Part shown: piece after piece, positions 1 through 8,505 of the stretch | Numbering within the stretch: the stretch's first letter is position 1 | How the letters are laid out: each line of letters begins with the position of its first letter | DNA from: JAFHCF01 sp048497495 | GTDB taxonomy: Bacteria; Pseudomonadota; Alphaproteobacteria; Rhizobiales; Ancalomicrobiaceae | Length of the DNA stretch: 16,036 nucleotides | Assembly: GCA_048497495.1 (NCBI GenBank) | Contig: JAFHCF010000185.1 | Location: forward strand, 1-16,036 | Direction of reading: 5' to 3' | Program-made: the position numbers and the translations under genes | The notes under the pieces: model-generated | Told to the model about the DNA's origin: nothing | Databases searched by the model: none | What the model saw: only the letters and a program-made list of their open reading frames with translations

Positions 1-2821
1 CCGGGTCGCGCGCGGTCGTCGGCAGCGGCGTGCTCGGGGCCGAGCGCCAGCGTCGGGCGACGACCGTGCCGCTGGCGTCGGCCTCGGTCTCGGCGGTGGG
101 GGCGAGGGCGGTGGTGACGACCGCGTGCCAACAGGCCTCGTCGGCGCCGCTCGCCGGGGCGTGGCCGCAGACGTAGAGGCGGTCGGCGGCCCGTGTCATG
201 GCGACGTAGAGCAGGCGGTAGTACTCCGAGGTCGCCTCCTCGCGCAGACGGTCGCGACGCGCCGCGACCACCGCCGGCACCGGCTTGCGGTTCCACACCA
301 GGGCCTCCGCCGCGCCGGGCGGGGTGCCGGGGACCGGCAGCGTGATCAGGGTGCGGTCGTGCGAGGCATGGACCGGGGCGGCGCCGGTATCGACCAGGAA
401 GACCACCGGGGCTTCCAGGCCCTTGGCGCCGTGGACGGTCATCACCCGCACCTCGTCGCGGGTCTCGTCGAGCTCGCGCTTGATCTCGGGGGCGGCGGTC
501 GCGACCTCGTCGAGGAAGCGGCCGAGGCCGACCGGGGGCCCGCGGTCGGCGGCGAGCGCCAGCGCCATGAATTCGTCGAGGACGTCGTCGGCCTCCGAGC
601 CGAGGCGGGCGACGAAGCGGCGGCGCCCGCCGCCGGCGGCGAGCACCGCCATGAACAGTTCGTAGGGCGGCACACGGCCGGCGAGGTCGCGCCAGCGCTC
701 GAGCCGGACGAGCGGGTCGGCCCAGCGGGCGTGGCCGGGGGCGCGGCGGCGCAGGGTGTCGGTGAGGCTCTCGCCGTCGCGACGGTCGGCGCGGGCGAGG
801 TCGATCAGGTCGTCGTCGTCGAGGTCGAAGAGCGGGCTCTTGAGCACGGCGGCGAGCGACAGGTCGTCCTCGGGCAATGTCAGGGCGCGACCGAGCGCCA
901 GGAGGTCGGCGACGGCGACGTGATCGGTGAGGCGTAGGCGGTCCTGCCCGGCGACCGGCAGGTGGCGCTCCTTGAGCACCCGGTTCATCGCCTCGACGAA
1001 GGGCCCGCGCTTGCGCACCAGGACGATGACGTCACGCGGCCGGACCGGCGCGCCGGTGCCCTCGAGCCTAACGCCCGGCGCGGTCAGCCGCGCGATCTCG
1101 TCGGCGATGCGGCGGGCGAGGATCTCCCAGGGGTGGCTCGCCTGCGCCCGATCGATCGGCGCGCTCCAATCCTCCGGCGGCTCCGTCTTCTCCGCCACCA
1201 CCATCGGCCAGATCTCGACCAGACCGGGCGCATCCCCGCGCGCCGCCGCGTGGTCGACGTAGTCGGCCGGATCGGCGAGCAGGTGGCCGCGCAGGGCCTC
1301 GTCGGCGAAGACCCGATCGACGGCGGCGAGCACGTCGCGGGTCGAGCGGAAGGAGAGATCGAGCTTGATGTCGTCGAAGGCGAGCCCGGCGGCGCCGACG
1401 CGGCGGGCGAAGTCGCGCCGGGTGCCGGAGAACTGGTCGGGGGCGGCGCCCTGGAACGAGTAGATCGACTGTTTCTCGTCGCCGACGGCGAAGATGGTGC
1501 GGTGCTTGGCGCGCGCTCCTTCGCCGGCGAAGAACTCCTCGGTCAGGCCGCGGACGATGCGCCATTGGCGCGGCGAGGTGTCCTGGGCCTCGTCGACGAG
1601 GACGTGGTCGATGCCCTTGTCGAGCTTGTATTGGACCCAGGCGGCGGCGTCGGAACGGGAGAGCAGATCGGCGGTGCGGCCGACGAGATCGTCGAAGTCG
1701 AGGGCGCCGCGCGCCCGTTTGCGCGCCTCGTAGGCGCCGACGACGGCGTCGCCGAGGGTGAGCAGGGCGCGAGTGGCGCGGAGCGCGGCGAGGGCGGCGC
1801 GGGCGTCGGCGAGCCCCATCAGGCGCCGCCCTTCGCGCTCCGCCCGCTCGAAGACGTCGGGCAGACCGCCGGCGACCGCCTTGGAGGCGATGTGGCTCTG
1901 CGACTTGCAGGTCCCGGCCTTGGTCAGGAAGGTCGAGGTCCAGGCGGCGAGGCGCTCGGCGTGAGGCGCGTTCGACAGGGCGGTGGCGAGGCGGGCGGCC
2001 TGGTCCTGGTCGCGCTTGCCGGCATTGCTCCAGGCCTCGATCAGGCGCCGGGCATAGGCCGGCGGGATTTCCGGCGAGGCGAGAACCTCGGCGTCGAGCG
2101 CCGCCTCGCTCTTCGCCGGATCGACGCCGAGGGCGCGCGCCAACTGGTCGAAGGCGCCGTCGAGGGTGCCGGCGTCGCGCAGCCAGTGGCGCCAGAGATC
2201 GCGGTCGGCGACCAGCGCGGCGAGCCCTTCGAGCACCGGGAACTCGCCGGCCTCGGCGAGGAGGCCGGCGAGCGCCGCGGCGAGCGGATCGCCGGGGGCC
2301 GCGGCGCTGGCGCGCACCAGCACGGCGTCGCGGGCGCTCGCCACCAACTCCGCCTCGAGCGTCGAGTCGAGGATGTCGAAATTGCCGCCGAGGTCGGCCT
2401 CCAGCGGGAACTGCTGGAGGATGCGCTCGCAGAAGCCGTGGATGGTCTGGATCTTGAGGCCGCCGGGAGTCTCGATCGCGGCGGCGAAGAGGCGGCGGGC
2501 CTCGGCCAGACGCCGGGCGGAGGGGGGCGCGCCCTCGATCGCGGCGATCTCGTCGGCGAGATCGGCGTCGCCGCGCACCGCCCAGCCGCCGAGGATGGCG
2601 AAGACCCGGTTGGCCATGGTGGCCGCCGCCGCCTTGGTGAAGGTCAGGCAGAGGATGCGCGAGGCGGGGGTGCCGGCGAGGAGCAGGCGGATGACCCTTC
2701 GAGCGAGCACGTAGGTCTTGCCCGACCCGGCATTGGCGGAGACCCAGGCGGAGACACCGGGATCGGCGGCGCGGCGCTGGCGCGCCTCGGTCTCGGCGGG
2801 AACGGTGATGCGGGCGCTCAC
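1..2821 (-). CDS. addA: AddA, helicase-nuclease subunit of the AddAB double-strand break repair complex (partial, C-terminus outside window)
   Basis: AddA is the UvrD-like (SF1A) motor and one of the two nucleases of AddAB, the alphaproteobacterial counterpart of RecBCD. It unwinds and resects broken DNA ends and prepares 3' tails for RecA. The frame is open from a GTG at 2821 to the window edge (940 codons). Visible motifs are Walker A ANAGSGKT (about residues 29-36), motif Ia LTFTKAAAATM (59-69), the Walker B box VDEAQDTSP (about 409-417), VGDEKQSIYSFQGA (about 448-461), TVHGAKGLEAPVVFL (about 795-809) and YYRLLYVAMTRAADR (about 866-880). The C-terminal PD-(D/E)XK nuclease expected in a protein of about 1150 residues lies beyond position 1. 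The GTG start is favoured because it overlaps the addB TGA (GTGA, translational coupling), has a purine-rich AAGGGGG just upstream, and places Walker A at the usual N-terminal position. No frameshift was seen: motifs at the start, middle and end share one frame. Confidence 0.96.
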   Translation of the reverse strand, partial: MSARITVPAETEARQRRAADPGVSAWVSANAGSGKTYVLARRVIRLLLAGTPASRILCLTFTKAAAATMANRVFAILGGWAVRGDADLADEIAAIEGAPPSARRLAEARRLFAAAIETPGGLKIQTIHGFCERILQQFPLEADLGGNFDILDSTLEAELVASARDAVLVRASAAAPGDPLAAALAGLLAEAGEFPVLEGLAALVADRDLWRHWLRDAGTLDGAFDQLARALGVDPAKSEAALDAEVLASPEIPPAYARRLIEAWSNAGKRDQDQAARLATALSNAPHAERLAAWTSTFLTKAGTCKSQSHIASKAVAGGLPDVFERAEREGRRLMGLADARAALAALRATRALLTLGDAVVGAYEARKRARGALDFDDLVGRTADLLSRSDAAAWVQYKLDKGIDHVLVDEAQDTSPRQWRIVRGLTEEFFAGEGARAKHRTIFAVGDEKQSIYSFQGAAPDQFSGTRRDFARRVGAAGLAFDDIKLDLSFRSTRDVLAAVDRVFADEALRGHLLADPADYVDHAAARGDAPGLVEIWPMVVAEKTEPPEDWSAPIDRAQASHPWEILARRIADEIARLTAPGVRLEGTGAPVRPRDVIVLVRKRGPFVEAMNRVLKERHLPVAGQDRLRLTDHVAVADLLALGRALTLPEDDLSLAAVLKSPLFDLDDDDLIDLARADRRDGESLTDTLRRRAPGHARWADPLVRLERWRDLAGRVPPYELFMAVLAAGGGRRRFVARLGSEADDVLDEFMALALAADRGPPVGLGRFLDEVATAAPEIKRELDETRDEVRVMTVHGAKGLEAPVVFLVDTGAAPVHASHDRTLITLPVPGTPPGAAEALVWNRKPVPAVVAARRDRLREEATSEYYRLLYVAMTRAADRLYVCGHAPASGADEACWHAVVTTALAPTAETEADASGTVVARRWRSAPSTPLPTTARDP

Positions 2822-5800
2822 GGCTCACCCCCTTCCGGGCTCTCGCCCGCCGCCCATTCGGCGACCCGGGCGAGGTGATCGTAGGGACCGGAGCGGTCCT
2901 TCTCGAAGCGGACGTGGCGGCGCGAGACATAGCCGATGTCGGGGCGGCGGAAGGTCCGGACGTAGCGGATCAACTCGGCCTCGGCCCGTTCGGCGAGGTG
3001 GCCGGCATCGCTGCCGTCGGGCCGGGTGCCGCGCCTCTCCCAACTGCCGCCGTCGGCGCCGCCCTTCAGATGGAGATAGGCGATCTCGGCGATCGGCCGG
3101 CCGGCGAGATCGGCGCCGAAGGCCCCGGCCCGCGCCATCGCCGCCTCCAGCGCCAATTGCGGGGCGATCAGGCTCTGCACCTCCTTCTCGCTCGGCGGCC
3201 GGCCGGTCTTGTAGTCGAGCACGGAGACAGACCCGTCGTGGAGCAGGTCGATGCGATCGGCGCGGCCGGAGAGGGTGAAGGGCACGCCGTCGACGGCGAG
3301 CACCCATTTGCCGGCGACTTCGGCGCGGCGTTCGGCGACGAGGGGCGAGCGGGCGGCGTCGGCGGCGAGCCACCAGCGGGCGAGCGACTCGAGCCGCGGC
3401 CGCCACAGCGCCACCACCTCGGGGAAGACGTCGTAGGCCGCGAGCCGGCGCTCGGCGATGTCGATCAGGCGTTCGGCCTCCGCCTCGCTCGCGCCGCCGT
3501 TCCAGGCGGCGACGAACTCGGCCAGGACCTCGTGGACGAAGCTGCCGCGCTCGGCGGCGCCGATCTCGCCGCCGAGCGGATCGAGCGGGTCGAGGCCGAG
3601 CACGTGGCGGGCATGGATGGCGTAGGGGTCGCGGATCCAGGTCTCGATCTCGGTGACCGACAGGCGGGTCGGCCGCCATTCGACCGGCGGACGCGGCTCG
3701 GGCCGGGACACGGCGCGCGGCGGGGTGGTCGCCGCGTCGAGGGCGCGGGCCCAGGCGAGCCAGCGGGCGGCGGGGGCGGCGAGACGTCGACGGCCCTCGG
3801 CGCCGATCACCGTGGTCAGTCGTTGCAGCCAGCGCGAGGCGACCGTCGGAGCGCCGCCGGAGCGGGTCGAACGGGCGAGGACGACGCGGGGGGCGCTCGC
3901 CGCCTGGAGATAGTCGTGGGCGGAGAGACCGATGCGGCGTTCGGGCGCCTCGAGCGCCATGTCGCGGCGCATCGGCCGCGACAGCCACGGGTCGGTGCGG
4001 GTGGTGATCGGCCAGATGCCTTCGTCGAGGCCGGCGAGCACCACCAGATCGAAGGCGAGGAGGCGCGCCTCGAGCGGGCCGAAGACGAAGATGCGGGCAT
4101 CCGGCGCCGTCGGCCGGCGCACCGGCGCGTCGCCGAGGAGGGCGTCGAAGAAGCCCGGCCAGGCACTCGCCGGGAAGGCGAGCGCCGCGCCTTCGGCCGC
4201 CGCCGCCCGGTTCAATTCGGCGAGCGCCGTCGCCAGCGCCGCGCCCTCCTCCGCCTCGTAGAGCGCGGCATCGCTGCCGGTGTCGTCACGGGCGATCGCC
4301 GAAAGGGCGGCGAGATGGGCCGCGAGCAGGGTCGGCACGGGGATGTCGCCGAGGCCGGCCAGCGCCTCGAGCGGCGCCAGCGCCTCGACCAGCGCGACGA
4401 GGAGGCCGCGCGCCGCGGCGATCTCTGTGCCGAGACGGGCGATCGGTCGCGGCTCGCGGTGGGGCGCGGCCGCGATCTCGGCGGCGCGCTCGTCGAAGGC
4501 GGCGAGAAGCCCCGCGCCGAAGCCACGCGCCCGGGGGCCGCGCAGCGCCACCATCTCGACGACCCGGGCGAGGCGGCGCGCCGGACCGGGCGCCAGGCCG
4601 AAGCGGGCCGAGGGATGGGCGAGGAGGGCGGAGACCGCCGTCGGCTCGTAGCCCCCGAGCGCCACCTCCGCCACCAGCCGGGCGAGGAGCGCGGAGCGGG
4701 TATGGCCGAAGGGTTGGCCGGCGGAATCGTCGATCTCGAGGCCCCAACGGCCGAGTTCGGCGGCGACGCGGCGGGCGAGCACCCGGTCGGGGGTGATCAG
4801 CGCCGCCGTCCGGGCCGGATCCTCGACCGCCTCGCGCAGCGCCAGCGCCACGGCGAGGGCCTCCTCCGCCTCGCTCTTGGCCTCGATCAGGGCGAGGCCT
4901 TCGAGGGCCGAGGCGAGATCGAAGTCGCCGCGATCGATCGCCTTCGCGAAGTCGGCCCAGGTGTCGGAACTCTCCGCCGGGCGCAGGCTCTCGGCGAGGA
5001 GCCGGGCCCGGGCGTTCGCGGCGGCGTCGCGGGCGGGGCCGAGACGGCGGACGGCGGCGCGCTCCACCCGAAGCGTGCGCAGGAGCAGGCACAGGCCGTA
5101 TTGCGGATGACCGGGCACCGGCTCGCCCTCGTCGCCGGGCTCCAGCGTCGCCCAGGCTTCGTCGTCGAGATCGAAGTCGAGGCCGGGCAGGACGACGGCG
5201 CCGTTCTCGAGCCGGCTCACAACCGCGATCAGCTCGGCGGTGGAGGCGACCGAACCGGTGGAGCCGGCGGCGATCACCGGGCCTTTCGGCGGGTTCGAGG
5301 CGAGACGTTCGGCCTCGCGGCGGACGGCGTCGTGGCGGCGCACCGCCGGATCGGCGAGGCCGCGCTCGGCGAGATGGGCCGGCCAGGCCTCGGCGACGAT
5401 CGCCAGGAAGGCGCGGGTCATCTGCCAATAGGCGGCGTAGTCGTCGGGGACCAGGGTCTCGAGCCGACCCCAGTCGACCCGCTGGGCGACGACCTGGTCC
5501 ATCAGGGTGAGCAGCGCCGTCGACAGGCGGACGGCTTCCGCCGGGCTCGCCGGCAGGGTCGGCGGGGCGCCGGTCGCCGGGTTGAGCAGGGTGCCGGCCA
5601 GGGCCTTCGACCAGCCGAGCACGAGGCGCGCCATGGCGAGACGCCGCTCCAGCGGGGTCGCCACCGGTTCGTCGTCGGCCTCGCCGGAAAGGAGATCCTC
5701 GTCCTCGTCGACGTCGCCGAAGGGACGGATGGCGGGCAGCAGCACCATCGTCGCGGGCCCGCGCCGACCGATCTCGGCGAGGAATTCGGCCTCGAGGGCG

Positions 5801-6042
5801 CGGGCGGCGCGGCGCGTCGGCACCAGGATCGCGGCATCGGCGAGCACCAGCGGATCGCGGCCGTCCCAGCGGAAGGAGGGCACCAGTTCGCCGTCGAGGA
5901 AGGCGCCGACGAGCGTCGAAAGGAAGGGCCGGCCGGCGTCGATCGAGGTGACGTTGGGCGCCCGGCCGATGTCGGCTCGATCGGCGCCGGGCGAGCGCCC
6001 GGGGGATGGGGGTGTCGGGGAACCGTCGGCCGTCGGGGTCAT
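2818..6042 (-). CDS. addB: AddB, alphaproteobacterial-type double-strand break repair protein
   Basis: AddB is the partner of AddA. It has a helicase-like fold that no longer works as a motor (Chi-recognition side in studied homologues) and a C-terminal nuclease that cuts the opposite strand. The call gives 1074 residues, normal for the alphaproteobacterial family. Visible are the N-terminal LVPTRRAARAL block (about 70-82), the degenerate loop AAGSTGSVAST where a Walker A would lie, VLAGLDEGIWP, GSFVHEVLAEF (His about 837) and the PD-(D/E)XK core GRADRID (about 926-932) followed by VLDYKTGRP (Asp943, Lys945). Only one cysteine is present in the protein (YGLCLLL), so the four-cysteine iron-sulfur cluster of Firmicutes AddB is absent. 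The ATG at 6042 is chosen over upstream in-frame starts because a strong GGGAGGAA lies 4 nt before it and the upstream extension would run into murU. It lies 19 bp downstream of murU and overlaps addA. Confidence 0.96.
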   Translation of the reverse strand: MTPTADGSPTPPSPGRSPGADRADIGRAPNVTSIDAGRPFLSTLVGAFLDGELVPSFRWDGRDPLVLADAAILVPTRRAARALEAEFLAEIGRRGPATMVLLPAIRPFGDVDEDEDLLSGEADDEPVATPLERRLAMARLVLGWSKALAGTLLNPATGAPPTLPASPAEAVRLSTALLTLMDQVVAQRVDWGRLETLVPDDYAAYWQMTRAFLAIVAEAWPAHLAERGLADPAVRRHDAVRREAERLASNPPKGPVIAAGSTGSVASTAELIAVVSRLENGAVVLPGLDFDLDDEAWATLEPGDEGEPVPGHPQYGLCLLLRTLRVERAAVRRLGPARDAAANARARLLAESLRPAESSDTWADFAKAIDRGDFDLASALEGLALIEAKSEAEEALAVALALREAVEDPARTAALITPDRVLARRVAAELGRWGLEIDDSAGQPFGHTRSALLARLVAEVALGGYEPTAVSALLAHPSARFGLAPGPARRLARVVEMVALRGPRARGFGAGLLAAFDERAAEIAAAPHREPRPIARLGTEIAAARGLLVALVEALAPLEALAGLGDIPVPTLLAAHLAALSAIARDDTGSDAALYEAEEGAALATALAELNRAAAAEGAALAFPASAWPGFFDALLGDAPVRRPTAPDARIFVFGPLEARLLAFDLVVLAGLDEGIWPITTRTDPWLSRPMRRDMALEAPERRIGLSAHDYLQAASAPRVVLARSTRSGGAPTVASRWLQRLTTVIGAEGRRRLAAPAARWLAWARALDAATTPPRAVSRPEPRPPVEWRPTRLSVTEIETWIRDPYAIHARHVLGLDPLDPLGGEIGAAERGSFVHEVLAEFVAAWNGGASEAEAERLIDIAERRLAAYDVFPEVVALWRPRLESLARWWLAADAARSPLVAERRAEVAGKWVLAVDGVPFTLSGRADRIDLLHDGSVSVLDYKTGRPPSEKEVQSLIAPQLALEAAMARAGAFGADLAGRPIAEIAYLHLKGGADGGSWERRGTRPDGSDAGHLAERAEAELIRYVRTFRRPDIGYVSRRHVRFEKDRSGPYDHLARVAEWAAGESPEGGEP

Positions 6043-6046
6043 CCGG

Positions 6047-6054
6047 TTCCTCCC
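6047..6054 (-). promoter_or_regulatory. Ribosome binding site of addB
   Basis: GGGAGGAA on the minus strand, 4 nt before the ATG at 6042. This is the strongest Shine-Dalgarno match in the operon. It decides the addB start, since the open frame continues upstream through the 3' end of murU to 6258. Confidence 0.8.
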
Positions 6055-6061
6055 TCGATCC

Positions 6062-6796
6062 TCAATCGGCGCTCTCGGCGATCGCCCGTTCGGCGTCCCC
6101 GATCGATTTCGGGGTGCCGACGTGGAGCCAGACGCCTTCCATGCGCTGCCCCCAGAGGCGGCCCTCCTCCAGCGCCCGATCGAACAGGCGGTTGAGCGAG
6201 AAGGCGCCTTGCGGCGCGTCGCGGAAGAGGCGCGGGTGGAAGATCGCCGCGCCGGCATAGGCGAAGGGCGCCACCTTGTTCTCGGAGCGCCGGGTGAGCA
6301 GGCCGGTCTCGTCCATGAAGAAGTCGCCGAGGCCGGAATAGCCGACCGAACCGACGACCGGGGAGAGCAGCAGCAGCCCGTCCATGGTCGCGTCGTCCCA
6401 GCGGGCGGCGAGGAGATCGAGATTGGCGCGGATGCCCTCGATCCAGAAACTGTCGGAATTGTAGACGTAGAAGGGCTCGGTCCCCAGGTGCGGCAGCGCC
6501 TTGACGATGCCGCCGCCGGTCTCCAGCAGGGTCTCGCGTTCGTCGGAGATGACGATCCGTGGGGTCTGGTGCTTGCGGACGTGGACCTCGACCAGATCGG
6601 CGAGATAGTGGACGTTGACGACGCAGACCTCGACGCCGGCGGCCGACAGCTTGACCATGGCGTGATCGATCAGCGAGCGGCCGCCGACCTCGACCAGCGG
6701 CTTGGGCGTCGTCGCGGTGATCGGGCGCATGCGCTTGCCGAGGCCGGCGGCGAGCACCATCGCATGGGTCGGGCGACGCGGAGGAGAAACGGACAT
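6062..6796 (-). CDS. murU: MurNAc-1-phosphate uridylyltransferase (MurU-type nucleotidyltransferase)
   Basis: This is a 244-residue member of the nucleotidyltransferase family that activates sugar-1-phosphates. The fingerprint MVLAAGLGKRMRPIT (about 13-27) and KPLVEVGGRSLIDH (about 32-45) binds the nucleotide. LETGGGI (91-97) and NSDSFW (113-118, likely metal-binding Asp115) complete the active site, and the C-terminal GVWLHVGTPKSI is typical. By sequence alone it could be annotated mannose-1-phosphate guanylyltransferase. The adjacent upstream AmgK domain argues for MurU, which makes UDP-MurNAc from MurNAc-1-phosphate in the cytoplasmic peptidoglycan recycling route that bypasses de novo, fosfomycin-sensitive synthesis. 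The ATG at 6796 is chosen because it sits just before the fingerprint. The same frame is open further upstream through a tandem repeat, but with no family-like sequence. Only a weak GAGAAG precedes the ATG. Confidence 0.85.
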   Translation of the reverse strand: MSVSPPRRPTHAMVLAAGLGKRMRPITATTPKPLVEVGGRSLIDHAMVKLSAAGVEVCVVNVHYLADLVEVHVRKHQTPRIVISDERETLLETGGGIVKALPHLGTEPFYVYNSDSFWIEGIRANLDLLAARWDDATMDGLLLLSPVVGSVGYSGLGDFFMDETGLLTRRSENKVAPFAYAGAAIFHPRLFRDAPQGAFSLNRLFDRALEEGRLWGQRMEGVWLHVGTPKSIGDAERAIAESAD

Positions 6797-6820
6797 TCGG
6801 TCTTCTCGGGGGCGATGTGG

Positions 6821-6952
6821 GCGGACGAAGGGTCCGTCTCGGTCGGCGAAGTGAGCGGACCAAGGGTCCGTCTCGGTCGGGGCGATGCGAGCGGACGAGG
6901 GGTCCGTCTCGGTCGGGGCGAAGTGAGCGGACGAGGGGTCCGTCTCAGGCGG
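6821..6952 (-). repeat. Tandem array of about 3.7 copies of a ~36-bp hairpin-forming unit between amgK and murU
   Basis: Units begin at 6821 (34 bp), 6855 (36 bp), 6891 (36 bp) and 6927 (partial, about 26 bp). A further degraded half-unit lies at about 6804-6820. Every unit carries the plus-strand arm GCGGAC, a 4-5 nt loop (variants CAAG, GAAG, GAGG) and the arm GTCCGTCTC, followed by TCGGTCGGGGCGA. On the minus-strand transcript each unit therefore reads GAC-GGAC-loop-GTCC-GC and can fold. The array fills the whole 148-bp gap between the amgK stop and the murU start, and the last unit runs into the amgK TGA at 6945-6947. The 2-bp deletion in the first unit changes the frame, which argues against a coding role. 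Possible roles are an RNA-processing or stability element, an attenuator tuning murU-addBA expression, or a dispersed intergenic repeat family. Confidence 0.85.
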
Positions 6953-8501
6953 TGGCGACGCCGCCGCGCCGGTCGGCCGGCACGGCCTTCTCATACCAGA
7001 GCTTCAGCGGACGCAACACCGGTTCGTCGACGACGCGGTCGAGGTATTCCCAGAGCCGTGGCAGATGGGCGAGATAGTGGGGCTTGCCGTCGCGCGCCTT
7101 CAGCCGGGCGAAGACGCCGAGGATGCGGGTGTTGCGCTGGGCGGCGAGGATGCCATAGGCGCGGCGGAAGCCGGCTTCGTCGAAATCCGGGTTCCGACGC
7201 CGACGCGCCGCGAGATAGGCGGCGACCGTCGCGGCCTCGAGCTCGACCGAGACGTCGACGCGGGCGTCCTGGGCGAGGCTCGCCACGTCATAGGCGGGAT
7301 GGCCGAGGATGGTGTCCTGGAAATCGAGGACGCCGACGCGGGCGAGCCCGGCGCGATCGGCCAGCCACAGCAGGTTGGGGGAGTGAAAGTCGCGCAGGCA
7401 CCAGGTCCTCGGTCCGGCGACGATCTCGTCGAAGAGCGGGCGCCACAGCGCGAGGAAGGCGCCGCGCTCCTCGCCCGTCGCCGGGCGGCCGAGGAGATGG
7501 GGCATGCCCCAATCGAGGAAGACCGAGACCTCGGCCTCGAGGTTGGCGCGGTCGTAGACCGGGATCTCCAGGACCCCGCCGTCGCCGTCGGGCAGGCTCG
7601 TCGGCAGGGCCCGATCGTGGAGATCGGCGAGCAGTTCGACCGCCGCGATCCAACGTTCCGGGACCGGCCGCGGCGGCGTGCCGGCGACGCAGAACTCGGA
7701 CCCGAGATCCTCCAGCAACATGTATCCCTCACGCAGATCGAAGCCGAGGACGCGCGGCACCGAAACACCGACGGCGGCGAGGCCGAGAGCGAAGGCGAGG
7801 AAGGGGCGCGGGCCCTCGGCGAGCCTGGCGAGCGCGCGCGCCGCCACCCGGGCGCGGCCGCTCGCATCGTCGGGCTCGGGCGGATGGTTCATCAGCACCG
7901 CCGTCGCGCCGGCGCGCCGGACCCGCTCGTAGGAGCGCGACGAGGCGTCGCCCTGGAGATGGCGACGCTCGGCGCCGGCCCAGCCGAATCGCGTCAGGAA
8001 GGCCCGGATCGCCAGCGTGCGGCGCAGGCGATCGGCCCAGACGGCGGCCGGACCGAGGAGGCCGACGCGGCGGGCGGCGGGGTTCTCGCCGGCCTCGAGC
8101 GTGACGATCAGCGCATCGTCGGGCAGCCGTTCGGCGGCGCGATCGGGCCATTCGACCAGGATCGCCCGTTCGCGCGCCATCTCGTCGAAGCCGATCTCGT
8201 CGAGCTCGTCGGGACCGGCGAGGCGGTAGAGATCGAAATGGGCGAGCGCCAGACGCAGATCGTAGGTCTGGACCAGGGTGAAGGTCGGGCTCGGCACCTC
8301 GAGGTCGCCGTCGTCGGCGATCGCGCGCAGGAGGGCGCGGGCCAGCGTCGACTTTCCGGCGCCGAGATCGCCGACCAGGGCCAGCGTGTCGCCGACCCGC
8401 AGGATCGCGGCGAGATCCTCGGCGAGCGCCACGGTCGCGGCTTCGTCCGCGAGCTCGAGGGTGATTTCGACGTCGGCGGGTGCGGCGGGCGCGGCGGCCA
8501 T
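6945..8501 (-). CDS. tsaE-amgK: Bifunctional protein: TsaE (tRNA t6A ATPase) fused to AmgK-type MurNAc/GlcNAc anomeric kinase
   Basis: The product is a 518-residue two-domain cytoplasmic protein. Residues about 10-150 are TsaE, the ATPase of the TsaBDE complex that makes N6-threonylcarbamoyladenosine at tRNA position 37. Visible are Walker A GDLGAGKST (44-52), PSPTFTLVQTYD (70-81), HFDLYRL (88-94) and ILVEWPDR (114-121). Residues about 165-518 are an aminoglycoside-phosphotransferase-like kinase: GDASSRSYERV replaces the glycine loop, CLRDFHSPNLLWL is the catalytic loop and GVLDFQDTILGHPAYD the metal-binding segment. This matches AmgK, which phosphorylates MurNAc (and GlcNAc) at C1 ahead of MurU. 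Such fusions are known in alphaproteobacteria. The ATG at 8501 lies 4 nt after the divL TGA. An upstream in-frame ATG at 8534 would add 11 low-complexity residues and overlap divL, with no better ribosome site. Confidence 0.92.
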   Translation of the reverse strand: MAAAPAAPADVEITLELADEAATVALAEDLAAILRVGDTLALVGDLGAGKSTLARALLRAIADDGDLEVPSPTFTLVQTYDLRLALAHFDLYRLAGPDELDEIGFDEMARERAILVEWPDRAAERLPDDALIVTLEAGENPAARRVGLLGPAAVWADRLRRTLAIRAFLTRFGWAGAERRHLQGDASSRSYERVRRAGATAVLMNHPPEPDDASGRARVAARALARLAEGPRPFLAFALGLAAVGVSVPRVLGFDLREGYMLLEDLGSEFCVAGTPPRPVPERWIAAVELLADLHDRALPTSLPDGDGGVLEIPVYDRANLEAEVSVFLDWGMPHLLGRPATGEERGAFLALWRPLFDEIVAGPRTWCLRDFHSPNLLWLADRAGLARVGVLDFQDTILGHPAYDVASLAQDARVDVSVELEAATVAAYLAARRRRNPDFDEAGFRRAYGILAAQRNTRILGVFARLKARDGKPHYLAHLPRLWEYLDRVVDEPVLRPLKLWYEKAVPADRRGGVATA

Positions 8502-8505
8502 GGCG

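Noticed and set aside
962..2878. A 638-codon plus-strand open frame and a 620-codon minus-strand frame over addA
   Set aside because: Both are composition shadows. The addA frame contains all helicase motifs in one continuous frame.
2875..6195. An 1106-codon open frame on the plus strand antisense to addB
   Set aside because: It is the complementary frame of a real gene in GC-rich DNA: Gly/Glu/Arg/Ala-rich low-complexity translation, no domain, while the minus strand carries a full AddB with catalytic motifs.
6062..6796. Mannose-1-phosphate guanylyltransferase
   Set aside because: The family fold is shared, but adjacency to AmgK makes the MurU role more likely.
6797..6960. CRISPR array
   Set aside because: The units are directly contiguous with no unique spacers between identical repeats, and there are no cas genes nearby.
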